From Tenacibaculum sp. M341 (GTDB lineage: Bacteria > Bacteroidota > Bacteroidia > Flavobacteriales > Flavobacteriaceae): DNA of 64,000 bases. Positions within the stretch are counted from its first letter, which is position 1, and each line of letters starts with the position of its first letter. The translations under genes and the position numbers were made by a program. Of the stretch, positions 18,560-28,700 are shown piece after piece. The stretch is taken from positions 62,001 to 126,000 of the forward strand of contig NZ_SJXJ01000012.1 of assembly GCF_004337695.1 (NCBI RefSeq). The letters are read 5' to 3'. The notes under the pieces were generated by a model that saw nothing but the letters and a program-made list of their open reading frames with translations, was not told the origin of the DNA and ran no database searches.

Positions 18560-19681
18560 ATGAAACCCTTATTAGTAATAAGTGTCATAGTGCTTATGTG
18601 TTCTTGTAATAAAAAAGAAGAAACTAAAAAAACAACAGATTCAACTAAAGAAAGTGTAGTTGAAGTAGTGAAAATTGATAAACTGAATTTAGCACAAGCT
18701 AATAAATTAGCAACGTTACCTGTGGGTTGTATTACTGTAGAATATCCAAATAAATTAAACCAAACTATTGGAGGTGGAGAAGATTTGAAATCTCCAAAAG
18801 AGTTGCATCCTGCTTTTTATGGTTGTTTTGATTGGCACTCATCTGTACATGGGCATTGGAGTTTAGTGTCTTTGTTAAAACAGTTTCCTAATTTAAATAA
18901 TGCAGAAGTTGTAAAATCTCAATTACTTCAAAATATATCTAAAGAGAATATAGAGAAAGAAGTAGCTTATTTTCATGGAAAACATAATAAAAGTTATGAG
19001 CGTACTTATGGTTGGGCTTGGTTGTTAAAATTGGCAGAAGAACTACATACCTGGGATTCGGAGACCGCAAGACAATTGGAAAATAACTTACAACCATTAA
19101 CAGATTTAATAGTTCAAAAGTATATTGATTTTTTACCAAAACTTCGTTATCCAATTCGTGTAGGAGAGCATACAAATACGGCTTTTGGATTAACCTTTGC
19201 GTGGGATTATGCCATTACAGTGAAAAACTCAGAACTTAAAAGCTTAATACAGAAAAGTGCAGAACGTTTTTATTTAAATGATGTAAGTTGTCCGTTGTCT
19301 TGGGAACCAAGTGGATATGATTTTTTATCACCTTGTTTGCAAGAAGCAGCAATTATGAAAAGAGTATTGCATAAAGAAGAATTTAAAAAATGGTTAGCAG
19401 AATTTCTTCCGCAGCTAAAGAATAAAAATTTTCAATTTCCTGTAGGAGAAGTATCAGATAGAAAAGATGGTAAACTAGTGCATTTAGATGGAGTTAACTT
19501 TTCTAGAGCTTGGGCAATTAATAAAATTATTAAAGATTTACCAGAGTACAATCATTTACAAAATATAGCAAATCAACATATACAATATTCATTACCTAAT
19601 TTAGTAGGAGATAGTTATGAAGGCGGACATTGGTTAGGGAGTTTTGCTATTTATGCTTTAAATTCATTACCGAATGATTAA
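18560..19681 (+). CDS. DUF2891 lipoprotein in the 5-oxoproline operon
   Basis: 373 aa. A lipoprotein signal (VISVIVLMCSC, Cys16) is followed by a short Lys/Thr-rich linker and a DUF2891-type all-helical domain marked by LHPAFYGCFDWHSSVHGHW, ERTYGWAWLLKLAEEL and a C-terminal EGGHWLGSFAIYAL. The family resembles alpha/alpha toroids by its repeated helix pairs, but its reaction is unknown. It overlaps the transporter gene by 8 bases, so it belongs to the same operon and may act in the periplasm on the compound that is then imported (inference). Confidence 0.82.
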   Translation: MKPLLVISVIVLMCSCNKKEETKKTTDSTKESVVEVVKIDKLNLAQANKLATLPVGCITVEYPNKLNQTIGGGEDLKSPKELHPAFYGCFDWHSSVHGHWSLVSLLKQFPNLNNAEVVKSQLLQNISKENIEKEVAYFHGKHNKSYERTYGWAWLLKLAEELHTWDSETARQLENNLQPLTDLIVQKYIDFLPKLRYPIRVGEHTNTAFGLTFAWDYAITVKNSELKSLIQKSAERFYLNDVSCPLSWEPSGYDFLSPCLQEAAIMKRVLHKEEFKKWLAEFLPQLKNKNFQFPVGEVSDRKDGKLVHLDGVNFSRAWAINKIIKDLPEYNHLQNIANQHIQYSLPNLVGDSYEGGHWLGSFAIYALNSLPND

Positions 19682-20897
19682 ATGGTTTAAAAACTTAGGA
19701 CCTGGAACTTTAGTCGCAGCAGCATTTATTGGTCCGGGTACCGTTACTATATGTACTTTAGCAGGAGTAAACTTTGGATTCAATTTGTTGTGGGCGATGT
19801 TATTATCGATTGTCGCAACCATTGTTTTACAAGAAATGGTAGCTCGTTTAGGAATTATTTCTCAGAAAGGATTATCAGAAGTTATTAGAAATGAAATTAA
19901 AAATCCTGTTGTTAAACAGTTGTGTATTGCGCTAATTTTAGTAGCTATTGTTATAGGGAACTCATTGTATGAAGCAGGAAATATTGGAGGTGGAATTTTA
20001 GGTTTAGAAACTGTTTTTGGAAAACATACGGTTTCTGTGTCTGGCTTTTCTATGAATCTTTTGAGTTTGCTTGTTGGGGGGATTGCTTTCGTTTTATTAT
20101 ACATTGGTAATTATAAATTTATAGAAAAGGTATTGGTAAGTTTAGTATTAGTAATGAGTGTATCGTTTTTAATAACTGCTTTAGTTACAAAACCTAACAT
20201 ACTAGAAATATTAAAAGGGTTATTAGTGCCTAAATCTCCTGAAGGAAGTTTATTAACAATTATAGGATTAATTGGAACAACAGTAGTACCATATAATTTG
20301 TTTTTACATGCTTCTTTAGTAAAAGAAAAATGGAAGTCAGAGGATGATTTATCTTTAGTAAGAAAAGATACAATTATATCAATATTACTCGGAGGATTAG
20401 TTTCTATGGCAATTATTATTTCAGCAGCAGCTATTTCATCAACAAACATAAATAATGCAGCAGATTTAGCAGAAAGTTTAGTGCCTTTATATGGTAGTTT
20501 TGCTAAATACTTTTTAGCGTTAGGTTTGTTTGCAGCAGGAATTACATCTGCAATTACAGCTCCTTTAGCGGCTGCTTACGTAGCAAAAGGCTGTTTAGGT
20601 TGGAAAGGGGAAATGAAATCTAGAAGCTTTAGAATGGTTTGGATGTTTATTTTATTATTAGGTGTGTTGTTTTCATCTTTCGGTATAAAGCCAATTCAAA
20701 TTATAAAAATAGCGCAAATTGCAAATGGACTTTTATTGCCTTTGATAGCGGGAATTTTATTGTGGATAATGAATAATGAAAATGTATTAGGTAAATATAA
20801 AAATACCAAATGGCAAAACTTTATAGGGCTGTGCATTCTTACATTCAGTATTTTCTTAGGATTAAAAAGTGTTTTAAAAGTATTTAATGTTTTCTAA
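19674..20897 (+). CDS. Nramp-family transporter with altered metal site, linked to 5-oxoprolinase
   Basis: 407 aa, about 11 membrane segments. The fold signature is that of Nramp, but the metal ligands are changed: the TM1 motif DPGN reads GPGT (residues 20-23), and the TM6 motif MPHN reads VPYN (205-208). Asp, Asn and Met that hold the metal in classical Nramp proteins are therefore missing. It overlaps both neighbours in a pxpABC operon. Bacillus subtilis has an Nramp relative (YcsG) in its equivalent ycsF-kipI-kipA operon. It may carry 5-oxoproline or a related compound rather than Mn/Fe (inference). Confidence 0.85.
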   Translation: MIKWFKNLGPGTLVAAAFIGPGTVTICTLAGVNFGFNLLWAMLLSIVATIVLQEMVARLGIISQKGLSEVIRNEIKNPVVKQLCIALILVAIVIGNSLYEAGNIGGGILGLETVFGKHTVSVSGFSMNLLSLLVGGIAFVLLYIGNYKFIEKVLVSLVLVMSVSFLITALVTKPNILEILKGLLVPKSPEGSLLTIIGLIGTTVVPYNLFLHASLVKEKWKSEDDLSLVRKDTIISILLGGLVSMAIIISAAAISSTNINNAADLAESLVPLYGSFAKYFLALGLFAAGITSAITAPLAAAYVAKGCLGWKGEMKSRSFRMVWMFILLLGVLFSSFGIKPIQIIKIAQIANGLLLPLIAGILLWIMNNENVLGKYKNTKWQNFIGLCILTFSIFLGLKSVLKVFNVF

Positions 20898-21630
20898 ATA
20901 TAGTATTGATATTAACTGTGATGTAGCAGAAGGTGTGGGGAATGAAGCGCTTTTAATGCCTTTTTTATCATCGTGTAATATAGCATGTGCAGCTCATGCA
21001 GGAGATGTTGAAACGATAGATGAGGTGATTCGTTTAGCAAAATTACATCAAGTAAAAATAGGAGCACATCCGTCTTTTCCAGATAGAGAAAACTTTGGTA
21101 GAAAAATAATGCCTATATCTGATGAAGACCTACAAAAAAGCATTGAGAATCAAATTCAGTTATTAATTGATAGGGCTAGTGCTCAAAAAGTAAGTTTACA
21201 TCATATAAAGTTACATGGAGCTTTATATAATTTAGCAGCAAAAGATCAGAAAACAGCTGAAATAGCAATTTCAGCTATTCAAAATGTAATAAAAGATGTA
21301 GTGTTATTTGTTCCTTATAATTCTCAAATAGCTCAGTTAGCTTTAAGTAGAGGTTATAATTTAATGTATGAAGCTTTTGCTGATAGAAATTATAATGACG
21401 ATTTATCATTAGTTGCTAGATCATTGCCAAATTCAGTTCTTTCAAATAGAAAAGATGTATTAGCTCATGTTTTAAGAATAGTGAAAGAAAAAAAAGTACT
21501 TACAATCTCAGGAAAAGAATTCAATATTCAATCAGATACACTTTGTGTACATGGAGATCATAAAAATTCAGTTGAAATTTTGGAATACTTATACGAAGGG
21601 TTAAGGAATAATGAAGTTGAAATAAAGTAA
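20887..21630 (+). CDS. pxpA: 5-oxoprolinase subunit A (LamB/YcsF family)
   Basis: 247 aa, normal length. Typical opening IDINCDVAEGVGNEALLMP, followed by SSCNIACAAHAGD and IGAHPSFPDRENFGR, and the later LHHIKLHGALYNLA. With PxpB and PxpC it opens 5-oxoproline to glutamate using ATP. It overlaps the transporter gene by 11 bases and lies 23 bases before pxpB. Confidence 0.94.
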   Translation: MFSKYSIDINCDVAEGVGNEALLMPFLSSCNIACAAHAGDVETIDEVIRLAKLHQVKIGAHPSFPDRENFGRKIMPISDEDLQKSIENQIQLLIDRASAQKVSLHHIKLHGALYNLAAKDQKTAEIAISAIQNVIKDVVLFVPYNSQIAQLALSRGYNLMYEAFADRNYNDDLSLVARSLPNSVLSNRKDVLAHVLRIVKEKKVLTISGKEFNIQSDTLCVHGDHKNSVEILEYLYEGLRNNEVEIK

Positions 21631-21653
21631 GCTTTTGAAAAAATATTAGAATT

Positions 21654-22382
21654 TTGAGTATCCAAACATCAAAAAAAATAACATACAAGCCTTACGGAAG
21701 CTCAGCTATATTGATAGAATGGGAAGCAAAAATAGATTTAGAAATCAATAAAGAAATTGTTTCTTTTAAAAATAAAATTTTAGAATATAAAGGAGAAGAA
21801 ATTGAGGATGTAATTATTGGGTATCACTCTATTTTACTAAAGTTTAAAGAAGCGCTAAAAAGCTTTTTAAATGAAAAAGAGTTATTACAAGAAATTTATA
21901 AGAATTCAAGTGTTTTAAAAATATCTAACAATTACTTATGGGAAATACCTGTTTGCTATGATGTAACGTTTGGAGTGGATTTAATAGAAATGTCTAAAAA
22001 ACTTAATCTAACTCCAGATGAAATTATTCAAAAACATTCTGAGTCAGTTTATACAGTTTATTTTATAGGTTTTTTACCTGGTTTTTTATATTTAGGAGGA
22101 TTGGATGAATTATTACACATTCCTAGAAAAGCTACGCCTAGGTTAAAAGTACCAAAAGGATCTGTAGCTATTGGAGGTGCTCAAACAGGAGTGTATCCAC
22201 AGGAAAGTGCGGGTGGTTGGAATCTTATAGGGAATACACCAATATCGTTTTTTGATATCACTAAAGAACAACCTTGCTTTGCTAATTCAGGAGACCAAAT
22301 TCAGTTCAAACCAATTTCTAAATCAATGTATTTTGAAATGAAAGAGCAAGTGAATTTAGAACCAACTAAAACGATGATTTAA
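21654..22382 (+). CDS. pxpB: 5-oxoprolinase subunit B (KipI/AHS1 family)
   Basis: 242 aa. It has the AHS1 core GFLPGFLYLGGLDELLHIPR and then TPRLKVPKGSVAIGGAQTGV and ESAGGWNLIGNTP. It pairs with PxpC to form the ATP-dependent part of 5-oxoprolinase. The start is TTG at 21654. In Bacillus the homologue KipI also inhibits the sporulation kinase KinA; that role does not apply here. Confidence 0.93.
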   Translation: MSIQTSKKITYKPYGSSAILIEWEAKIDLEINKEIVSFKNKILEYKGEEIEDVIIGYHSILLKFKEALKSFLNEKELLQEIYKNSSVLKISNNYLWEIPVCYDVTFGVDLIEMSKKLNLTPDEIIQKHSESVYTVYFIGFLPGFLYLGGLDELLHIPRKATPRLKVPKGSVAIGGAQTGVYPQESAGGWNLIGNTPISFFDITKEQPCFANSGDQIQFKPISKSMYFEMKEQVNLEPTKTMI

Positions 22383-22388
22383 AGTAGT

Positions 22389-23249
22389 ATGATAAAAGTA
22401 ATTTCATCGGGTATTTATACTTCTATTCAAGATTTAGGAAGAAAAGGTTTTGCATCTATGGGAATTCCTTTAGCTGGTGTTATGGATAGTTATGCTGCTA
22501 AATTTTCGAATTTATTGTTACATAATAATGAGAATGACGCAGTAGTAGAAATTACTTTTGGAGCCTCGAAGTTTGAGTTTTTAGAAGATACTGTTATTTG
22601 TATTTCAGGAGCAGATTTTTCGCCTCAATTAAATTCTGAAGATATAAGTATGAATAGTTTATTGGCGGTGAAAAAAGGGAGTGTTTTAACTTTTGGAAAA
22701 AGAAAATATGGTGTAAGATCTTACTTAGCAATTAAAGGAGGTTTTGTGGCAGAAACGGTTTTGAAAAGTAAAAGTTACTCTAAAGGAATTACAGAAAAAG
22801 TAGTTTTAAAAAAAGGAGATATTATTTTTTCTAATACGAATAGATCTATTGTAAATAACAACAACGCTAAAGTTCGATTTCAAAAAGAGTATTTAGAAAC
22901 CAAAACTTTGGAAGTTAGTGTTGGGCCTGAATATGAATTGCTTTCAGAAAAACAAAGAACATCAATAGAAAATAGCATGTTTACTATTTCGTCATCAAGT
23001 AGTAGAATGGGGTACATTTTAGAAGAAAAATTAGAAAATGATTTTTTGTCAATGTATTCATCAGGAGTGTTACCAGGTACAGTTCAATTAACTCCTTCTG
23101 GTAAATTAATAGTATTAATGAGAGATTGTCAAGTTACAGGAGGGTATCCTAGAGTATTGCAATTATCAGAACAAGCAATTAATACTTTATCACAAAAAAC
23201 AACAGGAGAAAAAATACAATTTAAAATAAAAATGCTCTATAAAATATAG
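22389..23249 (+). CDS. pxpC: 5-oxoprolinase subunit C (KipA/AHS2 family)
   Basis: 286 aa. AHS2 motifs are IQDLGRKGFASMGIPLAGVMD near the start and RMGYILEE, then SSGVLPGTVQLTPSGK and the terminal CQVTGGYPRVLQL. It starts 6 bases after pxpB and completes the operon. The last codons lie in a small inverted repeat (GCTCTAT / ATAGAGC, 23234-23252) without a clear T-run. Confidence 0.93.
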   Translation: MIKVISSGIYTSIQDLGRKGFASMGIPLAGVMDSYAAKFSNLLLHNNENDAVVEITFGASKFEFLEDTVICISGADFSPQLNSEDISMNSLLAVKKGSVLTFGKRKYGVRSYLAIKGGFVAETVLKSKSYSKGITEKVVLKKGDIIFSNTNRSIVNNNNAKVRFQKEYLETKTLEVSVGPEYELLSEKQRTSIENSMFTISSSSSRMGYILEEKLENDFLSMYSSGVLPGTVQLTPSGKLIVLMRDCQVTGGYPRVLQLSEQAINTLSQKTTGEKIQFKIKMLYKI

Positions 23250-23266
23250 AGCAGTAGATATTGTAT

Positions 23267-24274
23267 TTAAATTTTTAAAGAATCAAATAGTTCAATCAGT
23301 AGAGGATTTGATGGAGAAGGAGCATCTGGTGTTACAATATTCCCATCCGGATCAATTAAAATAAAACGAGGTATGCTATTAACAGCGTATGCACTCGTAA
23401 ATTCAGTATCTCTATTTGCATATAGTTGAATACCTGTAAGTTCTTTGTCTTTAACCATGTTTTTCCATGCATCATGATCTTCTTTATCGTCTATAGAAAT
23501 ACTTACAAATTCAATGTTTTTATCATGATACTTTTTTTCAACTTCTTTTAAAGAAGGTATTTCAGATAAGCAAGGATTACACCATGTAGCCCAAAAATCA
23601 ATGTATACATATTTGCCTTTAAAATCATCTAAAGAACTTTTTGTTCCGTCAAAGTTTTCATAATTCACAAACTTAGGAGATGCTGTTCCTTTCTCTAATT
23701 TTAGTAAAGGAGTTATGCTAGCGTCAAAAAATAATTTGGCTTCTTCAGCAAATTTTTTCATTTTTTCTTTTTCAGAAGTAATGAATTGAGCGTCTAAATT
23801 TTCATTTGTTAACATTTCATCTACTTTAGCCATATAAGTGTTTATTTTATCAGTAAAAGCAGCTTCTGTAATTCCATTCATAGTAGTTTGTAAATCTTCA
23901 AAGAAAACACCTTCGTTAGAAATAAAATCTTGTAAATATTGGTTTTCGTGTTTTCCATCTCCTAAAAACTGAATAGTTTCAGTAAAGTTTTGAACATCAA
24001 AATTCATTTTAGAGTTAAAACCATTTTTTAGGTATATCATATTAGAAGCTCCCTCTGTAGCATAATGAAAATTACCTGTTTCAATTTTTAAAGTGTCTTT
24101 GAAACTACCATCCTTATTAATTATAATAACCTTTCTGTAACTATCGTCAGCATTTACAATAAGAAGAGAATCTGAAGTATTGTTAGTGATTTTTCCAGAA
24201 AGTGTAACATAGTCCTTTTTTTTACAAGAAATAACAGCAAAACTTATAAAGAGTACATAAAATATTTTTTTCAT
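23267..24274 (-). CDS. TlpA-like thiol-disulfide lipoprotein, paralogue A
   Basis: 335 aa. The signal is a lipoprotein type (FAVISC, Cys17). The N-terminal 90 residues resemble DUF4369, a middle helical region follows, and the C-terminal 140 residues are a thioredoxin fold with WCNPC at 231-235 and the cis-Pro region VNSIPRFILID. It probably reduces periplasmic or outer-membrane-linked proteins. A close paralogue follows on the same strand at 24471. It is convergent with pxpC. Confidence 0.9.
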   Translation of the reverse strand: MKKIFYVLFISFAVISCKKKDYVTLSGKITNNTSDSLLIVNADDSYRKVIIINKDGSFKDTLKIETGNFHYATEGASNMIYLKNGFNSKMNFDVQNFTETIQFLGDGKHENQYLQDFISNEGVFFEDLQTTMNGITEAAFTDKINTYMAKVDEMLTNENLDAQFITSEKEKMKKFAEEAKLFFDASITPLLKLEKGTASPKFVNYENFDGTKSSLDDFKGKYVYIDFWATWCNPCLSEIPSLKEVEKKYHDKNIEFVSISIDDKEDHDAWKNMVKDKELTGIQLYANRDTEFTSAYAVNSIPRFILIDPDGNIVTPDAPSPSNPLLIELFDSLKI

Positions 24275-24418
24275 TGTATTAGTTTTTGAAATGAGGGGTC
24301 AAAACTAATACAAGTCTTTAAATCAATTGATTAATAGTTTCTTAAAACAATCGTAATAAATTATTAAAGGAGGTTAAAAAGTTTTTATCAACGTTAAATT
24401 GTAAAGCTTTTTACAAAA

Positions 24419-24448
24419 AAAGCGCTCTATTTTAAAATAGAGCGCTTT
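24419..24448. terminator. bidirectional-looking hairpin between the two TlpA-like genes
   Basis: Perfect palindrome AAAGCGCTCTATTTT / AAAATAGAGCGCTTT. It stands 23 bases after the stop of paralogue B and should end its transcript, so the two paralogues are separate units. Confidence 0.85.
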
Positions 24449-24470
24449 ACTTTAATTTTATATTTATTTT

Positions 24471-25472
24471 CTAAATTTCTAAAGAATCAAATAATTCAAC
24501 TAATTTAGGGTCAGAAGGTCTTGGTGCTTCAGAGCTTACAATATTTCCTTCTGGATCTACTAAAATAAAACGAGGAATTTCACTAATTCTGTATGCTTTA
24601 GTAAAGCTTTTATCATCATTAGCATATAATTGAATTCCGCTTAATTGCTTTTCTTCTACCATATCACTCCAAGTAAAATAATCATCTTTAGAATCGATAG
24701 AAATACTTACAAACTCAATGTTTTTATCATGATAGTCCGCTTCAACTTTTTGTAAGAAAGGAATCTCTTTTTTACAAGGAGGACACCAAGTAGCCCAAAC
24801 ATCTATATATACATACTTTCCTTTTAAGTCATCTAAAGAAACAGTTTCTCTGTCTGGTTTCTCATAGTTAACAAATTTAGGAGAAGGCATTCCTTTTGCA
24901 AGTTGAGTTTTTACATATAATTTTTCAGCATGCATTTTTTTGATTTGCTCTTCAAAACGTGAAATTCCAGTTTTTTGAATAGCAACAAAAGCAGTATCAA
25001 GCTCTTTATTGTTTAATCTTACGTTAAACTCAGCTACATAAGCACTTATTTTAGAATCGAATTCTTCTTTAGGAAGATCATATAAATCCTTTTGGCTAAT
25101 AAGTTTTTGTTGGTTTTCTTTAGTTACTAATAAAAAGTTGTTTTTGGCAGCACCTTTACCAGAAAAAGAAAGACTTTTATCAAAATCATTAGCGTCAAAA
25201 TTAATTACAATTTCATCGCTGTTATTTAAGTTAATAGTAGCTCTATTTTTATTGTCAGAAAGAAAAAAGTAACCATTTTCAACCTTTAAAGTATCTTTAA
25301 AATTACCATTTTCATCAACATTAATAACTCTTTCAAATCCTTTTTGAGGGTGAAAAATAACGAGTGAATCAGAAAACTTATTTGCTATTTTTCCAGATAC
25401 AGTTACGTAATCTTTTTTCTTACATGAAACTACTAAAACAGTAATTATAAGTAGATAAACTAATTTTTTCAT
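24471..25472 (-). CDS. TlpA-like thiol-disulfide lipoprotein, paralogue B
   Basis: 333 aa, same plan as its neighbour: lipoprotein signal (VLVVSC, Cys17), DUF4369-like N-terminal domain (DYVTVSGKI), helical middle, thioredoxin fold with WCPPC near residue 230 and RISEIPRFILVD. The CPPC form differs from CNPC in paralogue A, which should shift the redox potential. Paralogy is obvious from the shared KKKDYVT, KYVYID and HDKNIEFVSISID stretches. Confidence 0.9.
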   Translation of the reverse strand: MKKLVYLLIITVLVVSCKKKDYVTVSGKIANKFSDSLVIFHPQKGFERVINVDENGNFKDTLKVENGYFFLSDNKNRATINLNNSDEIVINFDANDFDKSLSFSGKGAAKNNFLLVTKENQQKLISQKDLYDLPKEEFDSKISAYVAEFNVRLNNKELDTAFVAIQKTGISRFEEQIKKMHAEKLYVKTQLAKGMPSPKFVNYEKPDRETVSLDDLKGKYVYIDVWATWCPPCKKEIPFLQKVEADYHDKNIEFVSISIDSKDDYFTWSDMVEEKQLSGIQLYANDDKSFTKAYRISEIPRFILVDPEGNIVSSEAPRPSDPKLVELFDSLEI

Positions 25473-25786
25473 GGTGGTTATTGGGGTTTAAAATTCCAGC
25501 AATTTAATAAAATAATATTAGAGCAACGATATTTAGTATTAAGAAGTTTAGACTTATAAACATGAAATACTGTTTTTTAGATGAAAGTAATTGATGTTAG
25601 AAGTTTTAGGGTAGCGTAAATATGTTATAAGATAAATGAAGATTGAAAAAGAAACATATTTATTAATCGTTCTCAATTACGAATTTAAATGAAGAAGGTT
25701 AAATGAGCTGTTAGTAACTTGTCTTCAATAATAGATTTAAAAATTGTAAATTTACAACCTGAAAAAATCACAACAATTTTAGCGGA
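25473..25786. other. 314-bp divergent intergenic region, no gene seen
   Basis: It separates the TlpA-like gene from dnaE and must hold both promoters. I see TAAATTTA about 35 bases before dnaE as a weak -7 candidate and no open frame longer than about ten codons, no riboswitch and no strong hairpin. Confidence 0.5.
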
Positions 25787-28700
25787 ATGTACTTAATTTT
25801 TGATACCGAGACTACAGGTTTACCTAAGAGTTGGAACGCGCCTATTACCGATACTGATAACTGGCCAAGAGCTATACAAATTGCTTGGCAGTTACATGAT
25901 GAGCTAGGGAATTTAGTAGAGCATAACGACTTTTTAATTCAGCCAGAAGGATTTAATATTCCTTATGATGCTGAAAGGATTCATGGTATTTCTACTGCAT
26001 TAGCAGAAGAACAAGGAATTAAGCTAGATGAAGGTTTACAACTTTTTAATGAAGCTTTAGCTAAAACAAAGTTTGTGGTTGGTCAAAATGTTGGATTTGA
26101 TGTCAACATTATGGCTTGTGAATTTCATAGATTAGGTGTTGAAAATAACCTAACAGAGTTACCTGTATTAGATACCTGTACCGAGGCAACAGCTAGCATG
26201 TGTCAAATACCAGGAGGTAGAGGAGGAAAATTTAAGTTACCTACACTTACAGAATTACACAAGCATTTATTTGGAGCAGATTTTGCAGAAGCTCATAATG
26301 CAACAGCCGATGTAGAGGCAACAACAAGATGTTTTTTAGAATTAATTCGTTTAAAACATTATACCGTTGAACAGTTAGATGTAGCTGAAGATTATCACCA
26401 ACGCTATTCAGAAAATAACCCAATGCCAATTAAATTAATTGGGTTAAAACATTTGAATTTAAAAGCAGAGAGTGATAAAATAAAAAAACGTTCATCTCAA
26501 GCTTCGGGTGCTGCAACTGCTAAATCAACATCAGAAGGTTTAGAAGCGTTAGAAAATGTACAGTTTGCACATTTACATAATCACTCTCAATTTTCGGTAT
26601 TACAGTCTACCATTCAAATTAACGGATTGGTAAGTGCAGCAGCAAAAGACAATATGAGTGCTGTTGCAATAACAGATACTGGTAATATGATGGCTGCTTT
26701 TCACTTTACAGCAGCAGTTGCCAATCATAATAAATCAGCCGAAAATCAATTAAAACCTATCGTAGGTTGTGAGTTTTTTATCTGTGAAGATCACATGGAT
26801 AAAACCAAAAAAGACAACGGATACCAAGTTGTTTTATTAGCAAAAAATAAAAGAGGGTATCATAATTTAGCAAAAATGTCGTCTAAGGCATTCGTTGATG
26901 GGTTTTATTATGTACCAAGGATAGATAAAGAAGTTGTTAAGCAATACAAAGAAGATGTAATTGTTTTAACAGGAAACTTATATGGAGAAGTACCAAACAA
27001 AATATTAAATGTAGGAGAAAAACAAGCAGAGGAAGCCTTGTTGTGGTGGAAAGAAGAGTTTGGTGATGATTTGTATATCGAATTAATGCGTCATGGTCAA
27101 GAAGATGAAGATGTTGTAAACAAAACATTGTTGGAGTTTTCTGCAAAGCATGATGTAAAAATAGTAGCGACTAATAACACATTTTATTTAGGTAAAGAAG
27201 AAGCCAATGCACACGATATTTTATTGTGTGTAAAAGATGGAGAAAAACAAGCTACACCAAAAGGTAGAGGTAGAGGATATCGTTACGGATTACCAAATGA
27301 CGAATACTATTTCAAATCTTCAGAAGAAATGAAAAAACTGTTTGCTGATATTCCAGAAGCAATCAGTAATATTCAGGAAATAGTAGATAAAATTGAAGCC
27401 TTTACTTTAGCCAGAGACGTACTATTACCAGCCTTTGAGATTGGAGAAGAGTTTCAAGACGCACAAGATGAAGTTGATGGAGGAAAAAGAGGGGAGAATA
27501 ACTATCTACGTCATATTACCTATGAAGGAGCTAAAAAACGTTATGGCGAATTAACAGAAAAGATTACAGAACGATTAGATTTTGAGTTAGATGTAATTGC
27601 AAAAACAGGATATCCAGGTTATTTCTTAATTGTAGAAGATTTTATTAGAGAAGCCAGAAAAATGGATGTATCTGTTGGACCCGGACGTGGATCGGCAGCA
27701 GGGTCGGTGGTTGCTTACTGTTTATGGATTACAAATATTGATCCTATTAAGTATGACCTCCTTTTTGAGCGTTTCTTAAATCCTGAACGTGTATCCATGC
27801 CCGATATCGATATCGACTTTGATGATGAAGGAAGAGGTCGTGTAATGGATTATGTAATTGAAAAATATGGAGCCAACCAGGTAGCACAAATTATTACCTA
27901 TGGTACCATGGCAGCTAAATCATCTATTAGAGATACTGCTCGTGTACTAGATTTACCATTATTTGAAGCAGATCGAATTTCAAAATTAATTCCAGGAATA
28001 AAGCTTAAAAATATTTTTGGAGACGATGATAAGAGTAGAGGAAAAGTAGCAGGATTACGTGCTGAAGAAAAGGTAAATGTAGAAGAATTAAGAAGTATAG
28101 CGCAAGGTGCAGGTTTAGAGGCAAATACTATTAACCAAGCCGTAGTTTTAGAAGGTTCGGTTCGTAATACCGGTATTCATGCCTGTGGGGTAATTATTAC
28201 TCCAGACGATATTACCAATTTCGTTCCTGTTTCTGTAGCTAAAGATTCTGACATGTATGTTACCCAGTTTGATAACTCGGTAGTAGAAAGTGCAGGATTA
28301 CTAAAAATGGATTTCTTGGGGTTAAAAACATTAACCCTTATTAAAGATACTGTTAAAATTGTAAAGGGAAGACATGGAGTAGAGTTAGATCCTGAAAACT
28401 TTCCTATAGATGATGAAGAAACCTATAAGCTGTTCCAGAGAGGAGAAACCGTTGGTATATTCCAGTATGAATCTCCAGGGATGCAGAAATACATGCGAGA
28501 GCTAAAACCAACAGTTTTTGCCGATTTAATTGCCATGAACGCATTGTATAGACCAGGACCGTTAGAATACATTCCATCGTTTATTAGAAGAAAACACGGA
28601 GAAGAAGAAATTACATATGATTTACCTGCTTTAGAGGAGTATTTAGCAGAAACCTACGGAATTACAGTATATCAGGAGCAAGTAATGTTACTATCTCAAA

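Noticed and set aside
23234-23252. Terminator at the end of pxpC
   Set aside because: A 7-bp hairpin overlaps the stop but no T-run follows.
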